Of a DNA stretch of 64,000 nt, positions 26,719 to 35,813 are shown piece after piece. The position numbers were made by a program, and so were the translations under genes. Every line of letters begins with the position of its first letter. Within the stretch, counting starts at the first letter, position 1. Under the pieces are notes generated by a model. That model worked only from the letters and a program-made list of their open reading frames with translations. It ran no database searches and was not told the DNA's origin. Source of the DNA: Lachnospiraceae bacterium (GTDB lineage Bacteria > Bacillota > Clostridia > Lachnospirales > Lachnospiraceae); assembly GCA_017461725.1 (NCBI GenBank), contig JAFTXG010000001.1:1-64000 (forward strand), in the 5' to 3' direction.

Positions 26719-28170
26719 TTAGCAGGACAGATCCTGTACATAGAACTCTCTCACTGCACCCTGATCAGCCTTAACCTCAGTCTTAACCTCAGTCTTAACC
26801 GCTGCCTTAGGCTCCTCCTTGGGCTTAGGGTTGTTGCGCTCAGCCAGGAACTTGCTTGCCACCTGAGGGAACAGCGCATAACTTAAGACATCCTCATCAC
26901 ACTTAGCAAGGTCGCCTGCCTCTGCGCGATACTTCTCGAGCTCAGGCTCCAACTGGTCAGCAGGACGGCAGGTGATCACCTCTGCGTCACCGATGGCCTT
27001 CCTGCGAACATCCTCGTTCACCACGCCGGGCAGCTTACCGTACTCGCCGCGAAGCAGTCCCTTGGACTCCTTGGGAACCATCTTGTAACGCTCGCCTGCC
27101 AGCACATTCATAACCGCCTGGGTACCAACGATCTGGCTGGTAGGGGTTACCAGGGGAGGATAACCGAAGTCCTCGCGAACCTTGGGGATCTCTGCCAGTA
27201 CATCGTAGTACTTATCGGAAGCATTTGCCTGCTTCAGCTGGGAGATCAGGTTGGAAAGCATACCGCCGGGTACCTGATACAACAGAGTATTAGTATCAAC
27301 ATTGAGAACCTTGGGATCAAGGCTTCCCTGCTCTTTCAGCTTGGCAGCAACACCGCGGAAATGAGCCGCAGCCTCAGCCAGCTTGCCCAGATCCAGGCCG
27401 GTATCGTACTCGGAACCCTGCAGGGTGGCAACCAGAGACTCGGTTGCGGGCTGGGAGGTACCGTTTGCCATGGGTGACAGTGCACAGTCAACAATATCAA
27501 CGCCTGCCTGGATAGCCATCAGGTTGGTCATATCACCGATACCGGTGGTGTTGTGGGTGTGCAGATGAATCGGAACATCCACATTTTCCTTCAGTGCCTT
27601 CACCAGGGAATATGCATCGTAGGGAAGCAGCAGGTTAGCCATATCCTTGATACAGATGGTGTCAGCACCCATCTGAACCAGAGTCTTGGCCAGCTCTACG
27701 AAGTAAGCCTCGTTGTGAACCGGGCTGGTGGTGTAGCTGAATGCAGCCTCACAGATGCCGCCGTTCTTCTTGATGGCCTTCATCGCCTGCTCCATGTTAC
27801 GAGGGTCATTCAGTGCATCGAACACACGGATAACATCGATACCGTTCTCGATGGACTTGCCAACGAAAGCATCTACCACGTCATCTGCATAGTGCTTGTA
27901 GCCCAGAAGGTTCTGGCCACGGAGCAGCATCTGCAGCTTAGTGTTTGGCATCGCCTTGCGAAGCTTTCTCAGACGCTCCCAGGGATCCTCTCCCAGGAAA
28001 CGCATACAGGAGTCAAAGGTTGCTCCGCCCCAGCACTCCAGAGACCAGTAGCCTACACTGTCCAGGAGCTCACATGCGGGGAGCATATCCTCTATTCTCA
28101 TACGGGTAGCCGCCTGGGACTGATGAGCGTCACGCAGGATAGTATCCGTAATCATCACTTTTTTAGCCAT
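26719..28170 (-). CDS. oadA: Oxaloacetate decarboxylase alpha subunit (carboxyltransferase)
   Basis: This 483-residue carboxyltransferase moves the carboxyl group of oxaloacetate to biotin, giving pyruvate. The HMGL-like barrel begins with ITDTILRDAHQSQAATRM, with LHTHNTTGIGDM metal histidines near residue 200. The conserved PYC_OADA domain follows. The biotinyl domain that is fused in some OadA proteins is missing; it is a separate gene (29522-29887). The tail contains a short repeat KTEVKTEVK before the end. It is the last gene of the four-gene operon. Confidence 0.92.
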   Translation of the reverse strand: MAKKVMITDTILRDAHQSQAATRMRIEDMLPACELLDSVGYWSLECWGGATFDSCMRFLGEDPWERLRKLRKAMPNTKLQMLLRGQNLLGYKHYADDVVDAFVGKSIENGIDVIRVFDALNDPRNMEQAMKAIKKNGGICEAAFSYTTSPVHNEAYFVELAKTLVQMGADTICIKDMANLLLPYDAYSLVKALKENVDVPIHLHTHNTTGIGDMTNLMAIQAGVDIVDCALSPMANGTSQPATESLVATLQGSEYDTGLDLGKLAEAAAHFRGVAAKLKEQGSLDPKVLNVDTNTLLYQVPGGMLSNLISQLKQANASDKYYDVLAEIPKVREDFGYPPLVTPTSQIVGTQAVMNVLAGERYKMVPKESKGLLRGEYGKLPGVVNEDVRRKAIGDAEVITCRPADQLEPELEKYRAEAGDLAKCDEDVLSYALFPQVASKFLAERNNPKPKEEPKAAVKTEVKTEVKADQGAVREFYVQDLSC

Positions 28171-28231
28171 AATTTTTCTCCTAATTAAATATTAACCTTA
28201 CAGCAGTTCAGCTTTTCTCTATTGCTTAACA

Positions 28232-29488
28232 TCAACCAAACAGTGCCATCAACACACCGGCTGCGATGGCGGAACCGATAACACCGGCCACGTTGGGACC
28301 CATCGCGTGCATCAGCAGGAAGTTTCCGGGGTTAGCCTTCTGACCCTCAACCTGAGACACACGGGCTGCCATGGGAACTGCAGACACACCTGCAGAACCA
28401 ATCAGCGGGTTGATCTTTTCCTTCAGGAACAGGTTCATGAACTTCGCCAGAAGCACACCGCCTGCGGTACCGAAACCGAATGCCACAACGCCCATGACAA
28501 TAATCGCCAGGGTGCGTCCGGAAAGGAAGGTGGTCGCTGTCGCGGTGGCACCTACGGACACTCCGAGGAAGATGGTTACGATGTTGCAAAGCTCGTTCTG
28601 AACGGTCTTGGAAAGACGCTCGGTGCGTCCGCTCTCACGGAACAGGTTACCCAGCATCAGGCAGCCAACCAGAGGGGCAGCTGAGGGAACCAGCAGCGCT
28701 ACGAAGATGGTAACCACGAAGGGGAAGATGATCTTCTCTTTCTTCGATACGGGGCGGAGCTCCTTCATCACGATCTGCCGCTCCTTCTTCGTGGTCAGCA
28801 GACGCATGATCGGGGGCTGGATAACGGGAACCAGCGCCATGTAGGAATATGCGGCAACTGCGATCGGGCCCAGCAGATGAGGTGCCAGACGGGAGGTTAC
28901 AAAGATCGCCGTCGGGCCGTCAGCGCCACCGATAATACCGATGGAGCTTGCCTCAGCAGGGTTAAATCCGAAGAAAGATACCGCGCAGATATAGGTAATG
29001 AAGATACCCAACTGAGCCGCTGCACCTAAGAGAAGGCTCTTGGGATTAGCGATCAGAGGACCGAAATCGGTCATCGCACCTACACCGAAGAAAATCAGAC
29101 AGGGATACACACCCAGCTTAACGCCCAGATAAAGGACATCGATGAGACCTACACTGATGGTCTGTCCCACACTGACTGTCGAGATGATCGCCTCGGACAC
29201 ACCGGAGGCTCTCCACTCCTCAATCATTTCCAGTGTGACCTCGGCACCGCCGAACAGTGCCCAGTTCACATGACCGCCGGCAAAGAGAATCTCGTGATAC
29301 ATCTCCGCACCGGGCAGATTAGTCAAAAGCATACCGAATGCGATCGGCAACAGCAAAAGGGGCTCAAAGCCCTTGTGAATAGCAAGGTAAGCCAGAAAAC
29401 AGGCAACAGCGATCATGATCAGCACCTTGGGATCGGCAACGATCATGGAAAAGCCTGTCTGCTGGAGGAAATTCAAAATTGCGTCCAT
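28232..29488 (-). CDS. oadB: Na+-translocating decarboxylase beta subunit
   Basis: This 418-residue, roughly ten-helix membrane protein decarboxylates carboxybiotin and pumps Na+ outward. Typical OadB features are GVGAMTDFGPLIANP, the Na+-site region SIGIIGGADGPTAIFVTS, and the C-terminal NPLIGSAGVSAVPMAARV. GGAGGCTAGTTTA precedes the ATG. It lies between the biotin carrier and the alpha subunit. Confidence 0.94.
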   Translation of the reverse strand: MDAILNFLQQTGFSMIVADPKVLIMIAVACFLAYLAIHKGFEPLLLLPIAFGMLLTNLPGAEMYHEILFAGGHVNWALFGGAEVTLEMIEEWRASGVSEAIISTVSVGQTISVGLIDVLYLGVKLGVYPCLIFFGVGAMTDFGPLIANPKSLLLGAAAQLGIFITYICAVSFFGFNPAEASSIGIIGGADGPTAIFVTSRLAPHLLGPIAVAAYSYMALVPVIQPPIMRLLTTKKERQIVMKELRPVSKKEKIIFPFVVTIFVALLVPSAAPLVGCLMLGNLFRESGRTERLSKTVQNELCNIVTIFLGVSVGATATATTFLSGRTLAIIVMGVVAFGFGTAGGVLLAKFMNLFLKEKINPLIGSAGVSAVPMAARVSQVEGQKANPGNFLLMHAMGPNVAGVIGSAIAAGVLMALFG

Positions 29489-29521
29489 TAAACTAGCCTC
29501 CGTTTCTAAAAAACAGAACGA

Positions 29522-29887
29522 TTAGCTCAGAACACAAAGCAGGGAACCGGACTCAACGGATGCGCCCTTGGTTACGCTTACTGCATTAACCGTGCCATCG
29601 CAGGGAGCCATGATCTCGTTTTCCATCTTCATGGCCTCAAGCACCATCAGAACATCACCCTTCTTAACCACAGAGCCGTTGGATACATTAACTGCCAGAA
29701 TGGTTCCGGGCATGGGAGCGTTAATCTTCTCGCCGCCGGCGGGAACTGCTGCGGGTGCTGCAACGGGCGCTGCTGCAGGTGCAGGAGCTGCTGCAGGTGC
29801 GGGTGCAGCCTTAACCTCAGCTGCGTCTACTACCTCAAGAGTGATCTCATATACATTTCCATTTACATTAACGCGATACATTTTCAT
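29522..29887 (-). CDS. Biotin carrier protein of the decarboxylase
   Basis: This 121-residue carrier has a short N-terminal domain, an Ala/Pro-rich flexible hinge (about 28-52) and a biotinyl domain with the modification site EAMKMEN. It shuttles the carboxyl group from the alpha subunit to OadB. It ends with the usual GASVESGSLLCVLS-type strand. Separate carriers of this kind are common when OadA lacks the C-terminal biotin domain. Confidence 0.93.
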   Translation of the reverse strand: MKMYRVNVNGNVYEITLEVVDAAEVKAAPAPAAAPAPAAAPVAAPAAVPAGGEKINAPMPGTILAVNVSNGSVVKKGDVLMVLEAMKMENEIMAPCDGTVNAVSVTKGASVESGSLLCVLS

Positions 29888-29897
29888 AATTCATCCC

Positions 29898-30245
29898 TCA
29901 TACTTTCTTTAATGATAAAATTCGAATTGCGGATACATCTGTGCCCAGTTCCTCAGCCAATGCTGCGGAGACAGCGGCCACCAGTTCCTGACGGTTAGCA
30001 ATCGGCTCTGCCGCCGGAACGATTACCGGAGCAGGCGCAGATGCCGGAGCAGATGCTGCCGCAGGCTCGGACACGCTGGTTATCTTTTCCAGAATCCTGA
30101 CCACTTTGCTCATAATGCTACAAAGCAATACGATACAAACCAGTCCGACGAATACGATGCCCATACCCATAATCACCACAAATCCACTGGGGATCTGTTC
30201 TGCAGCGGCTGCCAACGTTTCTGCTGACATACTTACTACACTCAT
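29898..30245 (-). CDS. OadG-family decarboxylase gamma subunit
   Basis: This 115-residue protein has one membrane helix (GFVVIMGMGIVFVGLVCIVLLCSIM), an Ala/Pro-rich linker and a cytoplasmic C-terminal stretch containing RQELVAAVSAALAEELGTD, which matches OadG-type gamma subunits that stabilise the complex. The start at 30245 follows GGAGGTGTAACC; the frame upstream to 30371 overlaps the promoter and is not coding. First gene of the operon. Confidence 0.82.
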   Translation of the reverse strand: MSVVSMSAETLAAAAEQIPSGFVVIMGMGIVFVGLVCIVLLCSIMSKVVRILEKITSVSEPAAASAPASAPAPVIVPAAEPIANRQELVAAVSAALAEELGTDVSAIRILSLKKV

Positions 30246-30341
30246 GGTTACACCTCCTGATTTTGATGTTTGAAAAAGCTTACTCATTTTGCGCTGATTT
30301 CGACCCTTGAACATATTGGCACAAAAGCCAAAATCAGGTAC

Positions 30342-30371
30342 ATTATATAACAACTCTTGTACAAATTTCAA
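30342..30371 (-). promoter_or_regulatory. Promoter of the oxaloacetate decarboxylase operon
   Basis: Minus-strand TTGAAA (30371-30366), 18-base spacer, TATAAT (30347-30342). The leader of about 90 bases contains a small hairpin TTGGC/GCCAA. Confidence 0.6.
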
Positions 30372-30437
30372 TACATTTTTTTCATTATTAACAATTTATT
30401 TACATTTTCATCAAAAAAACATATATCAAAAAAAATA

Positions 30438-30466
30438 TTGCTTTTTTTCAACAAAAGGATTATGAT
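30438..30466 (+). promoter_or_regulatory. Promoter of the 80-aa membrane protein gene
   Basis: TTGCTT (30438-30443), 17-base spacer, TATGAT (30461-30466), in a very A/T-rich region divergent from the decarboxylase promoter. Confidence 0.5.
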
Positions 30467-30502
30467 ATAAGCAAATTATTCTATAAGGAGAGGTACATAA
30501 CG

Positions 30503-30745
30503 ATGAATCTTAATTCCATTAAACCCTATTTTCCTCAGGCATTCAAGGCAAACGATGTTAAAAGCCTGGTGATCGCTCTGCTGATTTACGCTGTAGTTGC
30601 CTGCGTACTTGGTTGGGTTCTTGGTCTGTTATCTTTCATTCCGATCATTGGCTTTATCACGAATATCATTGGATGGTTGATTAAGCTTTACTGTGTAGCC
30701 GGTATTGTTCTTTCACTTTTTGTATTCCTTAAGGTTGTAAAGTAA
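30503..30745 (+). CDS. Small membrane protein, 80 aa
   Basis: This small protein begins with about 20 polar residues, then two hydrophobic stretches: LVIALLIYAVVACVLGWVLGL (about 24-44), and a long segment with FIPIIGFITNIIGWLIKLYCVAGIVLSL-like character running to residue 75. AAGGAGAGGTACATAACG precedes the start. It has its own promoter and strong terminator, so it is a complete stand-alone transcript. I cannot name the function; small two-helix proteins of this type occur widely in Lachnospiraceae. Confidence 0.8.
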   Translation: MNLNSIKPYFPQAFKANDVKSLVIALLIYAVVACVLGWVLGLLSFIPIIGFITNIIGWLIKLYCVAGIVLSLFVFLKVVK

Positions 30746-30775
30746 GCACGACCTGATAGGACTAAATGCGCGCTC

Positions 30776-30826
30776 AAAAAGGAGCAGTCCAGCGCGGTCT
30801 TCTGACCGTTTTGACTGCTCCTTTTT
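30776..30826 (+). terminator. Terminator of the 80-aa gene
   Basis: Perfect 14-bp stem AAAAAGGAGCAGTC (30776-30789) with GACTGCTCCTTTTT (30813-30826); a second hairpin CGGTC/GACCG sits within the loop. The A/T arms make it work in both directions, serving also the convergent exporter operon. Confidence 0.75.
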
Positions 30827-30861
30827 CGTTTTCATCTCAGTTTCTCACTGTATAACTATCG

Positions 30862-31302
30862 TCATTTCCAATTTTCTTTTCTCTTTTTCCAGGCGTGTAC
30901 TATCGTCATCGTACACAGAATACCGCAGGCGATGGCCACTGCCAGGAGAAGCGTCTGTGTTCCGTAATCCGCAAACCCGCTCCAGTCGCCGTGCATGGCC
31001 GCCTCCATGGTAAAATACAGCTTGCTTCCCGGAAAAAACGGGATCGCCGCCGACACCACAAAAAAGGTGGCAGGCGTCCGTTTCACTCTCGCCATGATTT
31101 CCGCGTAAAAAGTCAGTGCCGCCGAGGACAATACAAATCGCGCCACATCGCTCTCGATCCAGATCCCCAAAAACAGATAAAATGCCCAGGCCAGACCGCC
31201 GCCCAATCCGGCGAGAAACAGCTTGTCCTTTCTCACATTGAACAGCATGGCAAAGCAGGTGGAGCCGATAAACGCCATCAAAATCTCTATGATCACTCTC
31301 AT
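30862..31302 (-). CDS. Threonine/serine exporter, C-terminal (ThrE2-like) subunit
   Basis: This 146-residue protein has about five membrane helices and matches the ThrE_2 part of split ThrE exporters, e.g. FFPGSKLYFTMEAAMHGDW near residue 90. It forms the second half of the threonine/serine efflux carrier with the upstream gene, whose stop lies 12 bases before this ATG (GGAGG in between). Confidence 0.85.
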   Translation of the reverse strand: MRVIIEILMAFIGSTCFAMLFNVRKDKLFLAGLGGGLAWAFYLFLGIWIESDVARFVLSSAALTFYAEIMARVKRTPATFFVVSAAIPFFPGSKLYFTMEAAMHGDWSGFADYGTQTLLLAVAIACGILCTMTIVHAWKKRKENWK

Positions 31303-31314
31303 CTCATCGCCTCC

Positions 31315-32166
31315 TCACACCCACAGGGATACCAGCGCGAAGCCGGAAGCAATCATAATAGACAGAATGATCGCCTCAATAAACCGGTTCATGCCGGAGA
31401 TCGTATCGCCGCTGAACATATCACGAATGGAATTGGTCAAAGCCAGTCCGGGGATCAGCAGCATGATATCACCGATACTGATCTTGGAAAAATCCTCACC
31501 CAGCCCGCAGTGCACCGCCAGCGTCGCCAGCAAACCACCGGTCAGGGACTTGAGAAAGCCGGAAAGGAAACCGTTCATCTCCAGCCGGCTGGTCAGTTCA
31601 TCCATAAATTTCAAAACGATACCGATCAGTGCTGCCGCCAGCGCATCCCGGATACTGCCGCCAAATAATATGGAAAAAGCTGCCGCCGCGATCCCGTACA
31701 GGGCCACATACGTCTTAAATCCATAGACAGGCCGGGCCATGACCTCCTCGTAAACACGTTCGGCCTCCTCCAGCTCCATGCCGGCACAGATGGATCGGGA
31801 CAGCTGATTCAGATGATCCAGCCGGTCCAGATTATACTTCATCGGCCCAACTCGTTTGGTCTGGGTTACATAGCCGATGTCCTTATTGTAAATCGTAGCC
31901 ACGATACTGGAGGTGATGACAAATACATCCACCTCCTCCACGCCGAAGGAACGGCAGATACGGTACATGGTGTCCTCCACACGGCTGATCTCCGCACCGC
32001 TTTTAATCATATATTTACCGATGTTCATGGCCAGATGAAGCCAGCGGTGGGCATGCTGCCCATCGGTCAGGCTACGGGGAGCACTGCCAGCGCTCTCTTT
32101 GTTCTCTCTTGTCTGCATTTGTTTATCCGCTTTCCTCCGGATTACCATTCTCGTAAACCGGTTCAT
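31315..32166 (-). CDS. Threonine/serine exporter, N-terminal (ThrE1-like) subunit
   Basis: This protein carries the cytoplasmic hydrolase-like N-terminal domain of ThrE (LHLAMNIGKYMIKSGAEISRVEDTMYRICRSFG) followed by about five membrane helices including LLIPGLALTNSIRDM. ThrE exports threonine and serine. The predicted promoter (32233-32261) lies inside the longest frame, so the true start must be downstream; ATG at 32166 with AGGAGAA close upstream is my choice, and 32118 is an alternative. Co-transcribed with the ThrE2-like gene. Confidence 0.85.
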   Translation of the reverse strand: MNRFTRMVIRRKADKQMQTRENKESAGSAPRSLTDGQHAHRWLHLAMNIGKYMIKSGAEISRVEDTMYRICRSFGVEEVDVFVITSSIVATIYNKDIGYVTQTKRVGPMKYNLDRLDHLNQLSRSICAGMELEEAERVYEEVMARPVYGFKTYVALYGIAAAAFSILFGGSIRDALAAALIGIVLKFMDELTSRLEMNGFLSGFLKSLTGGLLATLAVHCGLGEDFSKISIGDIMLLIPGLALTNSIRDMFSGDTISGMNRFIEAIILSIMIASGFALVSLWV

Positions 32167-32232
32167 TTCTCCTGCCAAATACTGCGTTAACCGGGGAAAC
32201 ACCATGCACACCGGTTCTGTCGCACCATACAA

Positions 32233-32261
32233 ATTATACACATCCGGCCACACAGTTTCAA
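32233..32261 (-). promoter_or_regulatory. Promoter of the threonine/serine exporter genes
   Basis: Minus-strand TTGAAA (32261-32256), 17-base spacer, perfect TATAAT (32238-32233). Confidence 0.65.
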
Positions 32262-32299
32262 CCAGATTTTTCGATGCGTGAAAGAAAAAAGAATATTTC

Positions 32300-32328
32300 T
32301 GGACTCATCGGCAAAACTGTGGTATAAA
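32300..32328 (+). promoter_or_regulatory. Promoter of the lrgAB-like operon
   Basis: TGGACT (32300-32305), 17-base spacer, TATAAA (32323-32328), divergent from the exporter promoter. A small hairpin TGAGC-TTC-GCTCA lies in the short leader. Confidence 0.5.
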
Positions 32329-32371
32329 TAGCCTGTGAGCTTCGCTCAACGAAAATCACTGAGGTTAATTT

Positions 32372-32746
32372 ATGAAATACGTCAAACAACTCGCAGTTAT
32401 ACTGTTTATCTCTTTCCTCGGAGAACTGCTTAACGCACTTCTCCCCTTTCCCATCCCCGCCAGCATCTACGGCATGGTGATCCTCTTTGTGGGTCTGCTG
32501 ACCCGCATTATCCGTCTGGAGTGGGTAAAGGAGGCCGGTCTTTTTCTGGTGGAGATCATGCCGGTCTTTTTCATCCCGGTCTGTGTGGGATTGATGGATT
32601 CCTGGGTTGATATCGCTCCCTTTTGGTTCCCCCTGGTCGTTATCGTCTGTCTGACCACGGTCATTGTCATGGTCGTCACCGGACGGACTGCGCAGAGTAT
32701 TCTTCGCCGTAACAAAACAGAAAAAAAGGAGGAGCGCCATGAGTGA
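32372..32746 (+). CDS. lrgA: LrgA/CidA-family membrane protein
   Basis: This 124-residue protein has four membrane helices and the family core PIPASIYGMVILFVGLL and VEIMPVFFIPVCVGLM. LrgA/CidA proteins are holin-like; in other Firmicutes they influence murein hydrolase release and pyruvate or by-product transport. It overlaps lrgB by 8 bases, so the two are coupled. I cannot tell Lrg from Cid by sequence alone. Confidence 0.88.
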   Translation: MKYVKQLAVILFISFLGELLNALLPFPIPASIYGMVILFVGLLTRIIRLEWVKEAGLFLVEIMPVFFIPVCVGLMDSWVDIAPFWFPLVVIVCLTTVIVMVVTGRTAQSILRRNKTEKKEERHE

Positions 32747-33431
32747 GATTCTGTCCTCTACGCTGTTTTTCGGCGTCACGGTCAGCCTTCTGACCTACTG
32801 GGCCGGTATGCTGTTAAAAAAGCGTTTCCGTTCCCCGGTGTTTAATCCGCTGCTGATCTCGGTTATCCTGACCATCATTATCCTGCTGGTCCTCGATATT
32901 GAATACACTACTTACAATGACAGCGCCAAATATTTAAGCTATCTGCTGACCCCTTCCACTGTATGTCTGGCGATCCCGCTGTATCAGCAGCTGACGATCC
33001 TGAAAAAGAACTGGAAGGCGATCCTGTTCGGCATCGCGGCAGGCACTCTGGCAAGCCTTGGCAGTATTTTGTTACTCTCTGTGGCCTTCGGTCTGACCCA
33101 TGAGCAGTACGTCACCCTGCTGCCCAAGTCGGTCACCACCGCCATCGCTCTGGGTATCTCCGGCGAGCTGGGCGGCATGGTCGCCATCACCTCCGCCTGC
33201 GTCGTGATCACCGGTATTCTGGGCAATGCCATCGCCGAATCGGTGCTGAAGCTGGCCCGGATCGATGATCCGGTGGCAAAAGGTCTGGCCTGCGGTACCT
33301 CCGCCCATGCCATCGGAACCGCGAAAGCCATGGAGCTGGGTGAGCTGGAAGGTGCCATGAGCAGCCTCTCCATCGCAGTTGCGGGCGTCATGACCGTGCT
33401 GGCCGCCACTTTCTTCGCAGGACTGTATTGA
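32739..33431 (+). CDS. lrgB: LrgB/CidB-family membrane protein
   Basis: This 230-residue polytopic protein is the LrgB/CidB partner. It contains the family signatures LLPKSVTTAIALGISGELGG and LACGTSAHAIGTAKAMELG. The ATG at 32739 follows AGGAGGAGCGCC; a longer frame upstream is an overlap with lrgA. No LytS/LytR-type regulator lies next to it. Confidence 0.9.
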   Translation: MSEILSSTLFFGVTVSLLTYWAGMLLKKRFRSPVFNPLLISVILTIIILLVLDIEYTTYNDSAKYLSYLLTPSTVCLAIPLYQQLTILKKNWKAILFGIAAGTLASLGSILLLSVAFGLTHEQYVTLLPKSVTTAIALGISGELGGMVAITSACVVITGILGNAIAESVLKLARIDDPVAKGLACGTSAHAIGTAKAMELGELEGAMSSLSIAVAGVMTVLAATFFAGLY

Positions 33432-33521
33432 TTGATGATTGTACATTTTCCTAATAATTAACAGGATTTATATTTGTGCTTAACTATTTTGCCAAATTTA
33501 ATCAATCCGGCTACTTTTTCA

Positions 33522-33551
33522 TTGACAGGACGCCAAAAAAAGTACTATAAT
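33522..33551 (+). promoter_or_regulatory. Consensus promoter of glutamine synthetase
   Basis: Perfect TTGACA (33522-33527) and perfect TATAAT (33546-33551) with an 18-base spacer, about 90 bases before the gene start. Confidence 0.75.
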
Positions 33552-33561
33552 TCATTCCAAG

Positions 33562-33607
33562 AACGGCACTGGTATCGCAGAGGAGCTCCCCTGCTGTCAT
33601 TGCCGTT
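33562..33607 (+). promoter_or_regulatory. Leader hairpin of glutamine synthetase
   Basis: AACGGCA (33562-33568) pairs with TGCCGTT (33601-33607), enclosing GCAG (33577-33580)/CTGC (33591-33594). It starts at about the predicted 5' end of the transcript. No T-run follows, so it is not a terminator as drawn; a protein- or RNA-mediated control site is possible but unproven. Confidence 0.45.
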
Positions 33608-33640
33608 TCGTGCTTTAATCTGAAAACAAGGAGAACAACG

Positions 33641-35737
33641 ATGGGTAATATCGTATCTGAACTGTTTGGCACACTGGTATTTAACGACTCCGTTATGAAG
33701 GAGCGTCTTCCTAAAGAAACCTACAAGGCGATGCAGAAGGCCATTCAGGAGGGCCGCCGCCTTGATCTGTCTGTCGCAAATGTTGTGGCTAACGCTATGA
33801 AGGACTGGGCGATTGAGAAAGGGGCCACCCATTTCACCCACTGGTTCCAGCCGATGACAGGTGTCACCGCGGAAAAACATGACAGCTTCATCTCCCCCAT
33901 CGAGGGAGGGCGTGTCATTATGGAGTTTTCCGGCAAAGAGCTGGTAAAGGGCGAGTCCGATGCCTCCAGCTTTCCGTCCGGCGGACTTCGCTCCACCTTT
34001 GAGGCCAGAGGCTATACCGCATGGGACCCTACCTCCTACGCATTCATCAAGGATCGCACCCTCTATATCCCCACCGCTTTCTGTTCCTACACAGGCGAGG
34101 CGCTGGATAAAAAGACGCCTTTACTGCGCTCCATGGAAGCGATCAATAAGCAGACCCTCCGCGTGCTGAAGCTGTTCGGCAATGATGATGTGACGGCAGT
34201 GCGCACCACCGTAGGTCCCGAGCAGGAGTATTTCCTGATCGATATGGATATGTATAACCGTCGTAAGGACCTGATTTATACCGGCCGTACCCTGTTCGGC
34301 AATAAGCCGCCCAAGGGTCAGGAGCTGGATGACCATTATTTTGGCACCCTCAAACCCCGGGTCGCCGCCTTTATGGCCGAGCTGGATGAGGAGCTCTGGA
34401 AGCTGGGTGTTCTGGTAAAGACTGAGCACAACGAGGCCGCACCCGCACAGCACGAGCTGGCTCCCATCTTCTCCACCACAAACATTGCCACTGACCATAA
34501 CCAGCTGACCATGGAGATGATGCAGAAGATCGCAAAGAAACACGGCATGGTCTGCCTGCTCCACGAAAAGCCTTTCGCCGGCATCAGCGGCAGCGGCAAG
34601 CACAATAACTGGTCCATCTCCACCAACACCGGTGTGAACCTGCTGGAGCCCGGAGAGACCCCCTACGAGAATGCACAGTTTTTACTGTTTCTGGTTGCCG
34701 TAATCAAGGCTGTGGATGACTATCAGGATTTGCTGCGCATCTCTGTTGCCAGCGCAGGAAACGATCACCGTCTCGGTGCCAATGAGGCACCGCCCGCTGT
34801 GGTTTCCATGTTCCTGGGCGATGAGCTGAATGAGATTCTGGAGTCCATCGAGACCGACAGTGCCTACACCGCCAAGGAGCATGTACAGATGAAGATCGGT
34901 GTACATGTGCTTCCCCGTTTCCCCAAGGATACCACCGACCGCAACCGTACTTCACCCTTCGCCTTCACCGGAAATAAATTCGAGTTCCGTATGCTGGGCT
35001 CTGCCGACTCCATCGCCTGCGCAAATGTCATGCTGAATACCTCTGTGGCTGAATCTCTGCGGGTGTTCGCCGATGAATTGGAGGGTGCAGAGGATTTCAA
35101 TACCGCTCTCCATGAACTGATCAAGCGTACTATCAAGGAACACAAGCGGATCATCTTCAACGGAAACGGCTATGATGACGCGTGGATCAAGGAGGCTGAG
35201 CAGCGCGGTCTCTTAAACTTAAAGACCACTCCCGACTGCCTGCCCTACTATGCCCACGAAAAGAATCTGGAGTTGTTCAGAACTCACCGTATTTACACTG
35301 AGACTGAGGTCCGTTCCCGCTGCGATATTATGCTGGAGAACTATTGCAAGATCATCAATATCGAAGGTCTTACCATGGTGGATATGGTGAAAAAGGATAT
35401 TCTCCCCGCAGTCAGCTCCTATATCAAAGTGCTGGCAGAGACCGGCAATGCGAAAAAGGCCTTCTGTCCCGGCGTTGACTGTACCTACGAGGAAAATCTG
35501 GTATTCAGATTATCTGAGCTATGCGGTGTTGTCTGCAAACAGGTCATCGATCTGGATGAAAAGCTCACCCAGGCAAGAAACTCCATCGGCCACTATGCCG
35601 CAGCAAACTACTACAAGGATGTGGTTCTGGGCGCAATGTCTGCCCTCCGCTCCAACGTGGATGAGATGGAGACCATCACTGATGCAAAGTACTGGCCCTA
35701 TCCCTCCTACGGCGATCTGCTGTTCGGCATAAAATAA
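33641..35737 (+). CDS. glnN: Glutamine synthetase type III
   Basis: This 698-residue enzyme condenses ammonia and glutamate to glutamine. The length and the N-terminal region ([19 protein letters not shown]) are those of the type III (GlnN) family. Catalytic regions are seen in [40 protein letters not shown] and the C-terminal [26 protein letters not shown] precedes the ATG. It is a monocistronic unit with a consensus promoter, a leader hairpin and a strong terminator, consistent with high expression. Confidence 0.95.
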   Translation: MGNIVSELFGTLVFNDSVMKERLPKETYKAMQKAIQEGRRLDLSVANVVANAMKDWAIEKGATHFTHWFQPMTGVTAEKHDSFISPIEGGRVIMEFSGKELVKGESDASSFPSGGLRSTFEARGYTAWDPTSYAFIKDRTLYIPTAFCSYTGEALDKKTPLLRSMEAINKQTLRVLKLFGNDDVTAVRTTVGPEQEYFLIDMDMYNRRKDLIYTGRTLFGNKPPKGQELDDHYFGTLKPRVAAFMAELDEELWKLGVLVKTEHNEAAPAQHELAPIFSTTNIATDHNQLTMEMMQKIAKKHGMVCLLHEKPFAGISGSGKHNNWSISTNTGVNLLEPGETPYENAQFLLFLVAVIKAVDDYQDLLRISVASAGNDHRLGANEAPPAVVSMFLGDELNEILESIETDSAYTAKEHVQMKIGVHVLPRFPKDTTDRNRTSPFAFTGNKFEFRMLGSADSIACANVMLNTSVAESLRVFADELEGAEDFNTALHELIKRTIKEHKRIIFNGNGYDDAWIKEAEQRGLLNLKTTPDCLPYYAHEKNLELFRTHRIYTETEVRSRCDIMLENYCKIINIEGLTMVDMVKKDILPAVSSYIKVLAETGNAKKAFCPGVDCTYEENLVFRLSELCGVVCKQVIDLDEKLTQARNSIGHYAAANYYKDVVLGAMSALRSNVDEMETITDAKYWPYPSYGDLLFGIK

Positions 35738-35757
35738 TTAATTATGGAAAGGCTGCG

Positions 35758-35799
35758 AAAAAACAACTACTTTTGTAATTTCAAAAGTAGTTGTTTTTT
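35758..35799 (+). terminator. Terminator of glutamine synthetase
   Basis: Perfect 18-bp stem (35758-35775 with 35782-35799) around a 6-base loop, A-run on one side and T-run on the other. It can act in both directions, also for the convergent gene ending at 35814. Confidence 0.8.
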
Positions 35800-35813
35800 C
35801 ACTGCCCATACAG

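Noticed and set aside
32167..32253. Longest start of the ThrE1-like gene (32253)
   Set aside because: A TTGAAA/TATAAT promoter lies at 32233-32261, so that start codon could not be in the transcript.
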